20,754 bases of DNA from Candidatus Uhrbacteria bacterium (lineage in GTDB: Bacteria; Patescibacteriota; Patescibacteriia; JACQRZ01), in NCBI GenBank assembly GCA_016209345.1, contig JACQWH010000022.1, forward strand, positions 1-20,754, in the 5' to 3' direction. Below the pieces are notes generated by a model. That model had not been told where the DNA came from. It searched no databases and was given only the letters and a program-made list of their open reading frames with translations. Each line of letters begins with the position of its first letter. Position 1 is the stretch's first letter. The position numbers and the translations under genes are program-made. Shown piece by piece: positions 14,901 to 20,602 of this stretch.

Positions 14901-17800
14901 TCGCCTCAACGACAGGATCGACAGGGTGCGCCGTTGATCCAACCAAAGCCGACGCGAACACGCTCATCAAGGTAAAGCCAGACCGCTCCTGCAAGACCTG
15001 GCTTTCTTGCGATTCTTATCGCTATGAACGAGGCGAGCCGATTTGCGTGTCGCGTGTACCCTGCAAGGAGACAAACGCGGACGGCATTACGTGCGCTAAA
15101 CCATTGGGGGCAACGGATTTGGGGACACAGTATCTTGGCAACCTCCTGAAAGATAATACGACAGGTGACGATAAGGCAAGAAAAGCTCCGCGAAAAGATC
15201 TTTTGACGTTGTCCGGCTATGCTCGTCCCGACTATCGATTCCTTGACGGCAAACAAACAAGCGGCGGACATGACTTGTTCCTTAATCGGTGGGGCACCCA
15301 GGGATTGACGCCTGCCGCAGGCCTTGCGTTTGAAAAAATTATTCCGTTTGATCGCGCCGCTTTGGGGGTTGTCAAGACCACGCAGATTACCAATGCGCCA
15401 TATACTAATTTTTGCACCATAGCCACGTCAAAGGCATGCAATGATGACATAGATTGTTCGGCGGGCGAAGGCGTGTGCGGGCCCGGCTATCTCGCGTCAT
15501 GCCGGCTCTATCCGCAGCAGAATTCTCCACGGTCAGGCGATAGCATAATCAACGCATGCCAGGCGCAGGGCGGCTCGAACGGCATCGAAGGGTACTGTCT
15601 TGAGCCATATCCGAAATTCAGCGATGAATACGCCATGTCATCGCCAAAAAATCAAACGTGCCTGAATGATTATGACGAGCCGCATGCTACGTGCTCCGGT
15701 GCGCAAGGCTATCAGGTATACCGATATTATGAAAATTATTGCCTCAACTGGCTGCCGATAGGTCCCGCAATTAACAGAAGCTACATAGCCGGTGCCGCGG
15801 AAAACTTGGACGTATATCGCGGTCAGGCAAACGTCTATTACTGCATGCAAGCCACCTCTGTCACCCGAACCCGAGATAGCGACTCATTTCCATATGAGTA
15901 CGAGGTTTCAACGCCATCGCCCGACCATAATACCACCCCCCTCCCCGGTCAAGGCGCTGCTACACTCAATACGCGCAATACGGAGCTGGCTGAATTATAT
16001 GATTGCGGGCTCGGAGATACGATCGAAGTTCGATTATATAGTCCTCCGGGCGCCCAACCTCATGAAAAGAGTGGATGTGACGAGAGTGTCAACAAATATA
16101 ATCCCGGGATTGGCAATCCTCCTACCCCCTTGGCTTATCGGGATCTTATTTTGAATTCAAGTGGATATTTCTGGAAAAGGCAGAACACTATGAATAACTA
16201 TAACCGCATTAGAGAACTGCCTGCAAATCAAGCGGAAATAGACCTTAACATAAAAAAACCGTATATAACATCAATTGAATATTTGATGGAGGGTGAAATA
16301 CAAACTTGTTATGGGGGAGATTGTGATAGTGATTGGAAAATTAATGTCGACAATGCTAATGATGGGGTCTATAGCCATAATATAAGTCCTTATCCGCGCG
16401 GTGATCGTCGCAAGGTCGTTTATCCAAGCGGTGATCCGAGCACGGGCGCAGACATATCCGAAAATCTTGTATATAAAGAAGCGAATGTCTTTTCTTCGAC
16501 TGCTGTTGATGTCGATGCGTTTGATCCAACAGATCCCAATACCCCCTGCCCGGTGTTTGCCGATCAGGACTCGGAATATATTCTTGCGCTGTGGCCTAGA
16601 TTTAACACAGATCCCGACCCTGCTTTCATGGGATGGAGTTATCGTATATGTGGATCATACCCAACCGCAAGTACTACTGATACAGTATTTCATATTCGCG
16701 CATTTTATATGTCGGTAAAATTTCATTTCGGGCCGAAAATCACGCCCGAAACAAGGACAATGAAATACCAGTATAGTGATGTTTATTGCAGCAAATACGT
16801 ATCCGCGGTTGAAAATAAAAATGTCGTGCCCGATATGGACAAGGCCATTGGCAATTTTAATTTTTTAACAAGCGATTTTGTTCCCCTTACAGATGGCGCG
16901 TTCGGTGCCAGTAATGAGGAGCGCGGATTTAGCTATGCCCTGAGCGACCCCACCGCTCCCGGCAAACCCGCCGTATTGCAACAAGTGCCGAGCGGGTGGA
17001 CGCCATGCAGTAATGCCGATACTCAACATATTGATGCGTTGAAGAGCAACTTAAATGTAACAACAGCAACATGTGCGACGAAGCCGAGCGGCTTTAATCC
17101 AACGCCATCAACGTTTGCCTATAGAATCCTTGGCTCTGTCACCGACCTTCTCACCACAACCCGTCCGTTTGCGAAGGCCTATCATTTGTGGAATATAATA
17201 GAAGCCAATGGGGATGTTGTGGGATATGACAAACAAGACCTAACTTTACCAATAGGATCAGCCCTACTGCCATTTTGGAATATATCGAATGGAAAATGGG
17301 ATAGCGCCAGTAATACAACGGGTACGGGAGGTATCAACCCGCCAAGAATTTATGGGGCGGATAGGACAGAGCCCAATCGATTTATCTTCGCTCCGTCAGG
17401 TACTAACGGCGCGCTCATTTCATTTTTTGTTGATATAAAAAATGCTCAATTGCCCATGAAGAGATGGAGGATCTATAAATTAATCAATGGAGGACCGGCT
17501 GAGGTTCTTGGCGATGGCGCGGGTGTGGGGGCGGGGACCGATGGAGTTGGTTTGAAGGAAAAAGAACCGCCGGCAACAGCCGGAGGGTCGCTGGGCAAAC
17601 CGATTGGCCCCGTATACTATACCTATGGAAGATCGGGCGCGGCCTCGGCACCGCTGAACAATGAAACTATTTGCGTAGAAGTGACCGATAACTGGGATGC
17701 GTGTACGCGTACCTGCGGAACTATTGCCCAATCCTCGGGTTATACTGCCAGTATCCCCGCCTCTAGTTGGAAGACGGCCTTTTGTGGACAGCCGTATTAA
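8972..17800 (+). CDS. Giant secreted cysteine-rich protein, 2942 residues
   Basis: No named family is recognised. The N-terminus is a clear Sec signal peptide: a hydrophobic stretch followed by AQA and cleavage after residue 32. Residues 33-110 are helical, and about 125-285 are highly charged with coiled-coil character. From about residue 695 to 2300 the chain is Cys-rich and repetitive. A short motif ending in GC plus an acidic, basic or aromatic tail recurs at least eleven times (YAGCEVF, NAGCRWL, EGCREV, YVGCEQY, DVGCEEF, YLGCQLY, DLGCREY, NAGCLLF and others). Three C-D-x-D-C clusters are present as well. Two beta-sandwich modules like carbohydrate-binding modules lie near 1200-1350 and 1425-1570. 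No C-terminal anchor or sorting signal is visible. There is no SD before ATG 8972. It is probably extracellular, disulphide-stabilised, and possibly involved in attachment; this function is inference. Confidence 0.85.
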   Translation: MNRLHTHILIPLLILAITATTLVFSGAKPAQAVFGIGDVTATIETVSIPQVFFNSIIKAIEAAGYTVLRKAMRQALKNLTKDTLNNLLEGGRGKSEAFQTEPWTDFWQQAGDEASGAALEGFVQGFQNEYEAQTKKAAAVKNFEDKETAALQPQIEKVSKLQDDVDVECMQNPSSTACADAKAARDVEEEKLKKNTDNTFAVKKRELLVKRTSLEKVANQARTAYDQCRSGDGACDTEKVALDAEEEKLKQNQDALNYELRRSNQATADELKKIDKEANVKDAALIAGNTGAVSEASKTLIDVVCKPTPDIALRIFLPLADKIEQKKRTPICPYSKLKENWSEIYNNTGTRLTEASLNGWRTIAGLVDPNTSDLGASYSVSIAGHSVSDVAKALGVTTYGGFDAAGGLKAATEYNGKITTPVTALKTVTENAITSNVQEDTRLVPTGHLLADLVITAGSTILGTAFDIFREGLKKKTAIVRQPKQNKGLAALSQFQAQSSLYYPDADPNAGSHQFAEARLARFDELVLTPAQNWDVLNKITAVGSNPLCYNPTGSIEQKAMDIESCTIDEKFNEAVSKGLTVKEAVDQGFLNGDGIFGFDIVSSSDEKTEPAFERNFPYHSLVILRKYRIIPVSWELAALYIKELNKANATNPANPLPCGDSPKKNCTLRMLMDQFNKPGERFYQMIDPNWVLMVPPTKCMLEGYGPQAIQEVETTFCDGPLTSSGDCNNVKKRVDIVRAKTCVDYQTCLEQDATGHCKENKDGGDGGAKGYGYCVQEQRIAQFTGTECKEIYAGCEVFQDPQTKQSAPYVRSSLEQVADLRNGKCTSDNAGCRWLSTGRQLQTDSSGMIALTADKKAKTRVVEPIGGVKTQAEWSDDWNDRVYLSSKAEKCQPQAEGCREVAGVPGMQYLRLPPASYECDKDGVDIYGKTVPWYKRVECKQFTGLCKKEYVGCEQYTPATDTFSLTGISPDDSVDPINPYQYRCPSQCADIKQYTVEKTLFDTANPPPVNFSAATARKCSIADVGCEEFTNVNVAAAGGEGKEYYTYLQQCQQKKPEDVPADQVFLSFIGSEQAGDQPVKYYVVGERNTDGDWVPKCADTSKPCDCVAPDADKMKYDPRIGAILCREFINNQGKSFYRYTDNLTYYTEDCAPYRRTLDGDSATNQLYSFGLSRQCTSAAAVNCREYHAPTAGNIHVVDGSYSNFEDETTEGWILATSTSSNRSIVSSNEGEILGDHSLKVFKTGATDTNALQFMIEKPLQLRGGMSYILTFSLKGQTQSSVTAGLKQGADYIVSTPQTVAISPTWKQYKFTITTAENDEPTHLAIGVQYSGGTDNNNTFFIDDIVLKETDGVEYAIKDSWEKNGTCFYPKEAAPQEPDFDRPAYLGCQLYTDRQGGQHAIQKFEKICPLEMAGCMNVKVPNPAYGPWDFEQAGGELGWKGDCAGCTAVRVTDPANAQGAGALKGVGNSSVLHFTKSTAISKGLWYRLSFDIKGVAGGNAGFYDNSGNGSHFFTPAFSVANPTVWERKEVLIFINTDFDSTKAQIFFTIDSSYPAYTVAYLDNVLVERVAYIIPDPAKQCSAQDNKCTAYGSPKLLTKTTMAEAVKTVRNLAQDSTKDEWTEKQDWNIAYYKVTPEEATVAQERFRNGDTSGYEDGICRAPVSAIDKGDLGCREYLAGGGGEKVYFRDPGTKVCQPPKEGEKKGYYYVCANDDSVVCGKDDDCPVKNDAQGKCNTQEPKYDDTKCSALPLTLSSTPQFVQKCPVNSAGCKKIIDPECTEDGKLRTDYGRVPGAAPDSGISCKREYYFTDNLRARADECEKSGGINVNAGCLLFSDESQARYEYKMLNRCGTSSTALILTGGVDGRGGCLVDSDCSGTSVTCQNVPLVVSQTDGAFSAKPPTYCACDVSAQRVDDCATPHDTTQLAPDFCYNRYIQDVSNASPLLREYKRVRADKLYDSKSLYACANAGGDGTTDLTVASTTGSTGCAVDPTKADANTLIKVKPDRSCKTWLSCDSYRYERGEPICVSRVPCKETNADGITCAKPLGATDLGTQYLGNLLKDNTTGDDKARKAPRKDLLTLSGYARPDYRFLDGKQTSGGHDLFLNRWGTQGLTPAAGLAFEKIIPFDRAALGVVKTTQITNAPYTNFCTIATSKACNDDIDCSAGEGVCGPGYLASCRLYPQQNSPRSGDSIINACQAQGGSNGIEGYCLEPYPKFSDEYAMSSPKNQTCLNDYDEPHATCSGAQGYQVYRYYENYCLNWLPIGPAINRSYIAGAAENLDVYRGQANVYYCMQATSVTRTRDSDSFPYEYEVSTPSPDHNTTPLPGQGAATLNTRNTELAELYDCGLGDTIEVRLYSPPGAQPHEKSGCDESVNKYNPGIGNPPTPLAYRDLILNSSGYFWKRQNTMNNYNRIRELPANQAEIDLNIKKPYITSIEYLMEGEIQTCYGGDCDSDWKINVDNANDGVYSHNISPYPRGDRRKVVYPSGDPSTGADISENLVYKEANVFSSTAVDVDAFDPTDPNTPCPVFADQDSEYILALWPRFNTDPDPAFMGWSYRICGSYPTASTTDTVFHIRAFYMSVKFHFGPKITPETRTMKYQYSDVYCSKYVSAVENKNVVPDMDKAIGNFNFLTSDFVPLTDGAFGASNEERGFSYALSDPTAPGKPAVLQQVPSGWTPCSNADTQHIDALKSNLNVTTATCATKPSGFNPTPSTFAYRILGSVTDLLTTTRPFAKAYHLWNIIEANGDVVGYDKQDLTLPIGSALLPFWNISNGKWDSASNTTGTGGINPPRIYGADRTEPNRFIFAPSGTNGALISFFVDIKNAQLPMKRWRIYKLINGGPAEVLGDGAGVGAGTDGVGLKEKEPPATAGGSLGKPIGPVYYTYGRSGAASAPLNNETICVEVTDNWDACTRTCGTIAQSSGYTASIPASSWKTAFCGQPY
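12570..13030 (+). other. First CBM-like beta-sandwich module of the giant protein
   Basis: Residues about 1200-1350 show the layout of galactose-binding/CBM4-9-like domains: NFEDETTEGW at the start, SLKVFK, GMSYILTFSLKG, WKQYKFTIT, and the closing FIDDIVLKE. The coding sequence is visibly richer in A/T than the flanking Cys-rich segments. Ligand binding is not shown by the sequence. Confidence 0.6.
13240..13690 (+). other. Second CBM-like beta-sandwich module of the giant protein
   Basis: Residues about 1425-1570 repeat the same pattern: PWDFEQAGGELGW, GLWYRLSFDIKG, VWERKEVLIFIN and YLDNVLVERV. It probably shares the fold of the first module but is far diverged from it in sequence. Confidence 0.55.
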
Positions 17801-17808
17801 AAAGGAAT

Positions 17809-17827
17809 AATGGGGTTAGTCCCCATT
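17809..17827. repeat. Small GGGG/CCCC hairpin after the giant gene
   Basis: AATGGGG and CCCCATT form a 7-bp stem around TTAGT, eight bases after the stop. There is no T-tract. It may be a remnant of the GGGG-type REP family also seen at 7278 and 18837, or part of the mRNA 3' end. Confidence 0.5.
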
Positions 17828-17859
17828 CTGCCAATACATCCCGTCGCAACCACTTTGAA

Positions 17860-17884
17860 ATGAGTGACATCCGATGTCACTCAT
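17860..17884. repeat. 25-bp palindrome, copy 3 of 3
   Basis: Identical to the copy at 2652-2676, including the central C. It sits between the giant gene's stop and a separate intrinsic terminator. No T-tract follows it on either strand. Confidence 0.93.
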
Positions 17885-17892
17885 CCCGACCC

Positions 17893-17921
17893 GCGCCGGG
17901 ATCCGGCGCATTTACTTTTTT
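17893..17921 (+). terminator. Intrinsic terminator of the giant gene
   Basis: GCGCCGG (17893-17899), loop GAT, CCGGCGC (17903-17909), then ATTTACTTTTTT. It is a GC-rich 7-bp stem with a T-tract, between the giant gene and the nucleotidyltransferase-HEPN gene. Confidence 0.8.
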
Positions 17922-17937
17922 GACTCCATGCGTCATA

Positions 17938-17952
17938 CTCCCATCCGGGAGG
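17938..17952 (+). promoter_or_regulatory. SD sequence embedded in a hairpin
   Basis: GGGAGG (17947-17952) is a strong SD ending 9 bases before ATG 17962. Its bases 17947-17951 pair with CTCCC (17938-17942) around a 4-base loop. The hairpin could mask the ribosome binding site and keep expression of the toxin-type gene low. Confidence 0.55.
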
Positions 17953-17961
17953 CATCACGAT

Positions 17962-18810
17962 ATGAGCAAAAATATAACCGAAGAACTAAAAGAATACTTC
18001 GCAAGCCGAAATGACGTAGTGATGGCGTTTCTTTTTGGTTCTCGCGGCACGGGATTAACGCGGCCATCGTCGGATTGGGATATCGCGATATATTGTGCGC
18101 CACGACAATGGGGCGAACTTGAGACCAGCGGTGAATACGCGGGGGAATCGGAGATTCGCGCGGACATGGAACGCATGCTGTCAGCGGATGTTGATCTGGT
18201 GATTTTGAACCGCGCGCGTCCTTCACTGGTGTTTTCGGTATTGAATACGGGCGTTCCTCTTGCGTTGAAGGATATGCGCTTGTATTTTACCCTCCTGTCC
18301 CGCACTCATTACGACGCCGTTGACTATTGGAATTTTGTTCGGGAATACCGAACGCTCTACGAGCGCGCAACGTCATTGACGCCGGAGGCGCGCGCGTTGC
18401 TGTTGGAGCATCTGACATTTCTTGAAAATGAGCTCGCTGACGCAGAAAAGTTTTCTGTTGTGACCCGAAAGGAGTATCTGGAAGACAGAGACATGCGGCG
18501 CAACACAGAACGATGGATAGAAAACTGCGTGATGGGCGCCCTGGACATAACAAAAATTATTCTTGCATCGGAAAAACGAGATGTGCCGCAGACCTATAAG
18601 GATATGTTATATGAGTTTGGTATGCTTTTTGTGTCTGAGGAATTCGCGGTTCCTTTTTCCGAATACGCGTCTTTCAGAAATATTCTCGCGCATGAGTATC
18701 TCGATCTTCGTTGGGAACGCATTGAGACGTTCCTTCGCACGGCACCACCCCGGTATGCCCAATTTATTTCCGCGGTCAAAGCATATCTCGCAAACCAAAA
18801 AATTGCATAA
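17962..18810 (+). CDS. Fused MntA-type nucleotidyltransferase and HepT-type HEPN domain
   Basis: 282 residues combining two partners normally encoded by separate toxin-antitoxin genes. The N-terminal domain has the minimal nucleotidyltransferase motif GSX10DXD exactly (G26, S27, D38, D40), with a further acidic pair in ADVD (D76, D78). The C-terminal domain has the HEPN motif RX4HXY as RNILAHEY (R239, H244, Y246). In the known HepT/MntA systems HepT is an RNase toxin and MntA silences it by adding AMP to the tyrosine of this motif. Here all catalytic and target residues look intact in one chain, so it could be self-modifying. The frame is open 65 codons upstream through a terminator and palindrome; ATG 17962, with the SD and conserved sequence, is chosen. 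A kanamycin-nucleotidyltransferase-like role is an alternative. Confidence 0.85.
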   Translation: MSKNITEELKEYFASRNDVVMAFLFGSRGTGLTRPSSDWDIAIYCAPRQWGELETSGEYAGESEIRADMERMLSADVDLVILNRARPSLVFSVLNTGVPLALKDMRLYFTLLSRTHYDAVDYWNFVREYRTLYERATSLTPEARALLLEHLTFLENELADAEKFSVVTRKEYLEDRDMRRNTERWIENCVMGALDITKIILASEKRDVPQTYKDMLYEFGMLFVSEEFAVPFSEYASFRNILAHEYLDLRWERIETFLRTAPPRYAQFISAVKAYLANQKIA

Positions 18811-18836
18811 CGGCCTCACCTCTTAAAAAGTAAGGG

Positions 18837-18897
18837 TAATGGGGTCAGGATTCAGGGGGAAGAAATTGGGAAGAAATGGGGACAGCCACTGTTTCTC
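18837..18897. repeat. Possible REP-type remnants between two accessory genes
   Basis: TAATGGGGTCAGG (18837-18849) and AAATGGGGACAGCC (18874-18887), followed by ACTGTTTCTC, resemble ends of REP elements linked to Y1 transposases. The first shares GGGGTCAGG with the hairpin at 7278. No full inverted structure survives here and no transposase is present. Confidence 0.4.
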
Positions 18898-18921
18898 AAA
18901 TTTCCACAAATGGAAAAAAGA

Positions 18922-18949
18922 TTGACAATTTATTCCCCTTTGGTAGAAT
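18922..18949 (+). promoter_or_regulatory. Sigma70-type promoter of the AAA+/DUF4143 gene
   Basis: Perfect TTGACA (18922-18927), a 16-bp spacer, and TAGAAT (18944-18949), which matches 5 of 6 consensus bases. Transcription would start about 25 bases before ATG 18981. Confidence 0.75.
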
Positions 18950-18980
18950 ATGTTTTACTTGCGAATAATACACCTATTCT

Positions 18981-20162
18981 ATGGAAAAAACACGATATAT
19001 CACAAAACATATTCAGGATGATCTCAAGAAGAAAATGATTTTTATCGGTGGGCCACGGCAAGTGGGGAAAACAACCCTTGCCCAAAGTATTGGGCACAGC
19101 GCATATTCTGGCAAGACGATGTATCTGAACTGGGATTATCCAGATCATCAAAAAATAATTATCAAAAGACAATTTAATCCCTCAGACACGCTTTTGATAT
19201 TTGATGAACTCCATAAATATCGGCCATGGAGAAATTATATTAAAGGGCTGTATGACGTCAGAAAAAAGGCAGTGAATATTTTGATAACGGGTAGTGCTCG
19301 TCTCGATTTCTATCGGAGGGGCGGCGACTCATTGCAGGGGCGTTATCATTACTATCGCCTCCACCCATTTTCACTTGGGGAGCTTCTCGGCGCAATGCCA
19401 TCGATTGAACCATTCACTGAGCTTGTACCACTGGAACGCGCTTCCGGTGCTCGCCAGTGGTTTGAGCTGTTGGCGCAATTTGGTGGTTTTCCAGAGCCAT
19501 TGTTTGCTCAAGATATGAACACCCTTCGTCGCTGGCAGAACGAACGAATGGATCGCATGATTCGTGAGGACATTCGCGACATTGAGCTTGTTCGTGATAT
19601 TTCGAGCATGCAAACGCTCAGCCATATTCTTCCCGAAAAAGTCGGTGGATTATTTTCGCTCAATGCGTTGCGGGAAGATTTGCAAGTTACTCATAAGGCC
19701 GTGGCGCTGTGGGTTGATATTTTTGAACGTTTTTACTACCACTTCCGCATCCCGCCCTTTACCGGAAAAGTAATGCGGTCATTGAAAAAACAACCAAAGC
19801 TCTACCTTTGGGATTGGTCGACGGTATCAGATGATGGCGCGCGTTTTGAAAATATGATAGCGTCACACCTCTTAAAGTTTGTCCACTATATGTGGGACAC
19901 GACAGGCCACCGCGCCGAACTTTTTTTCTTGCGGGATACCGACGGACATGAGGTCGACTTTCTTGTCGCCGTGAATCGGAAACCATGGTTTATGGTGGAG
20001 ACAAAACATTCAAGCCGTACGCTTTCTCGCCACATGAGATATTTTAAGGACACGCTTTGCATTCCATTTGCGTATCAGATAGTGCGGAATAGGGATGTCC
20101 ACTATCTTCAAGACGACATTCATGTGATGAGTGCGGATGTCTTTCTTTCAGGGTTGGTGTAG
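18981..20162 (+). CDS. AAA+ ATPase with DUF4143 domain
   Basis: 393 residues of the widespread AAA_14/DUF4143 ATPase family, whose role is not settled. Walker A is GPRQVGKT at 24-31, Walker B LLIFDE at 71-76, and the sensor-type ITGSAR is at 102-107. The C-terminal DUF4143 part ends in a restriction-endonuclease-like fold with its residues retained: Glu290 in ARFENMIASHLL, Asp326 in HEVDF, and Glu340/Lys342 in VETK, i.e. a PD-(D/E)XK-like pattern. Length is usual. A strong promoter lies upstream, with no SD before ATG 18981. It stands alone between repeat remnants and a terminator, next to the MntA-HepT fusion. Family members are often scattered and mobile, so an accessory or defence-related role is plausible but unproven. 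Confidence 0.88.
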   Translation: MEKTRYITKHIQDDLKKKMIFIGGPRQVGKTTLAQSIGHSAYSGKTMYLNWDYPDHQKIIIKRQFNPSDTLLIFDELHKYRPWRNYIKGLYDVRKKAVNILITGSARLDFYRRGGDSLQGRYHYYRLHPFSLGELLGAMPSIEPFTELVPLERASGARQWFELLAQFGGFPEPLFAQDMNTLRRWQNERMDRMIREDIRDIELVRDISSMQTLSHILPEKVGGLFSLNALREDLQVTHKAVALWVDIFERFYYHFRIPPFTGKVMRSLKKQPKLYLWDWSTVSDDGARFENMIASHLLKFVHYMWDTTGHRAELFFLRDTDGHEVDFLVAVNRKPWFMVETKHSSRTLSRHMRYFKDTLCIPFAYQIVRNRDVHYLQDDIHVMSADVFLSGLV

Positions 20163-20242
20163 GTGTGCATTAATGGTATTAATGTATTAATGGGCTCAGG
20201 AGCCATTTTTGCATTATCCACGAGCCCATTTACATTTTCGGC

Positions 20243-20280
20243 AAAAGCGCTCATACTACACTGTTGGAGCGCTTTTTGTT
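20243..20280 (+). terminator. Intrinsic terminator after the AAA+/DUF4143 gene
   Basis: AAAAGCGCTC (20243-20252) and GAGCGCTTTT (20267-20276) form a perfect 10-bp stem around a 14-base loop, followed by more T residues. The symmetric A and T runs mean it may work in both directions. Confidence 0.75.
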
Positions 20281-20357
20281 TTATTTAAAAGGCAAGGAGC
20301 AAGGGTATGGAGGCCCTTTTTGTGTTCTTTTACATATTTTAGGTTGTTTATTTGTCT

Positions 20358-20535
20358 TTTTCAGTAGCGCCATATGATGGTGTGCGCCATATTTCAATAT
20401 CGTTGTCATCCCCGACTTGTTCGGGGATCCAGAATAATAGAACGATAGTCGTTCGCCTTTCTGGATTCCCGCCTACGCGGGAATGACAAGGATAGGGATA
20501 TTATTGTCTACATCAAAAAATGACGCTACTGAAAA
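20358..20535. mobile_element. MITE-like element with 12-bp terminal inverted repeats
   Basis: TTTTCAGTAGCG (20358-20369) and CGCTACTGAAAA (20524-20535) are perfect reverse complements, extending to 15 bp with one mismatch. They enclose 178 bp with no coding frame but a second, nested inverted-repeat structure. This is the form of a non-autonomous element. No target duplication is obvious and no transposase is present. Confidence 0.5.
20403..20489. repeat. REPIN-like structure with dRS3-type half
   Basis: Two palindromes in opposite orientation: CCCCGACTTGTTCGGGG on the left and ATTCCCGCCTACGCGGGAAT (20465-20484) on the right, each extended by matching TTGTCAT and CCAGAA sequences to arms of about 31 bp. 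The right palindrome fits the ATTCCC-N8-GGGAAT pattern known as dRS3 in Neisseria. A third hairpin, GAACGA/TCGTTC, lies in the middle. Confidence 0.8.
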
Positions 20536-20559
20536 GTGTGTGCGTGTACGACACCAACC

Positions 20560-20577
20560 CCGCGCGGTCTTGCGCGG
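20560..20577 (+). other. GC-rich hairpin in the leader of the lipoprotein gene
   Basis: CCGCGC (20560-20565) and GCGCGG (20572-20577) form a perfect 6-bp stem with a 6-base loop, 25 bases before the GTG. No T-tract follows directly. Its role is unknown. Confidence 0.5.
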
Positions 20578-20602
20578 AAAAGCTCTTGAAAGGAGCAAAA
20601 AA

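Larger units (their letters stand above)
20163..20602. other. Gene-free region of 440 bp
   Basis: No credible coding frame. It holds repeated TTAATG units near 20170, nested GGCTC/GAGCC hairpins at about 20192-20228, the terminator at 20243, another weak hairpin with a T-run near 20304-20323, the inverted-repeat element at 20358-20535, and the 5' leader of the lipoprotein gene. Confidence 0.7.

Noticed and set aside
17767..17961. 65-codon upstream extension of the nucleotidyltransferase-HEPN frame
   Set aside because: It overlaps the end of the giant gene and runs through the palindrome and an intrinsic terminator. The SD and conserved sequence support ATG 17962.
18901..18916. TTTCCA/TGGAAA hairpin as a terminator
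   Set aside because: It has a 6-bp AT-rich stem without a proper T-tract on either strand, and it lies directly before a strong promoter.
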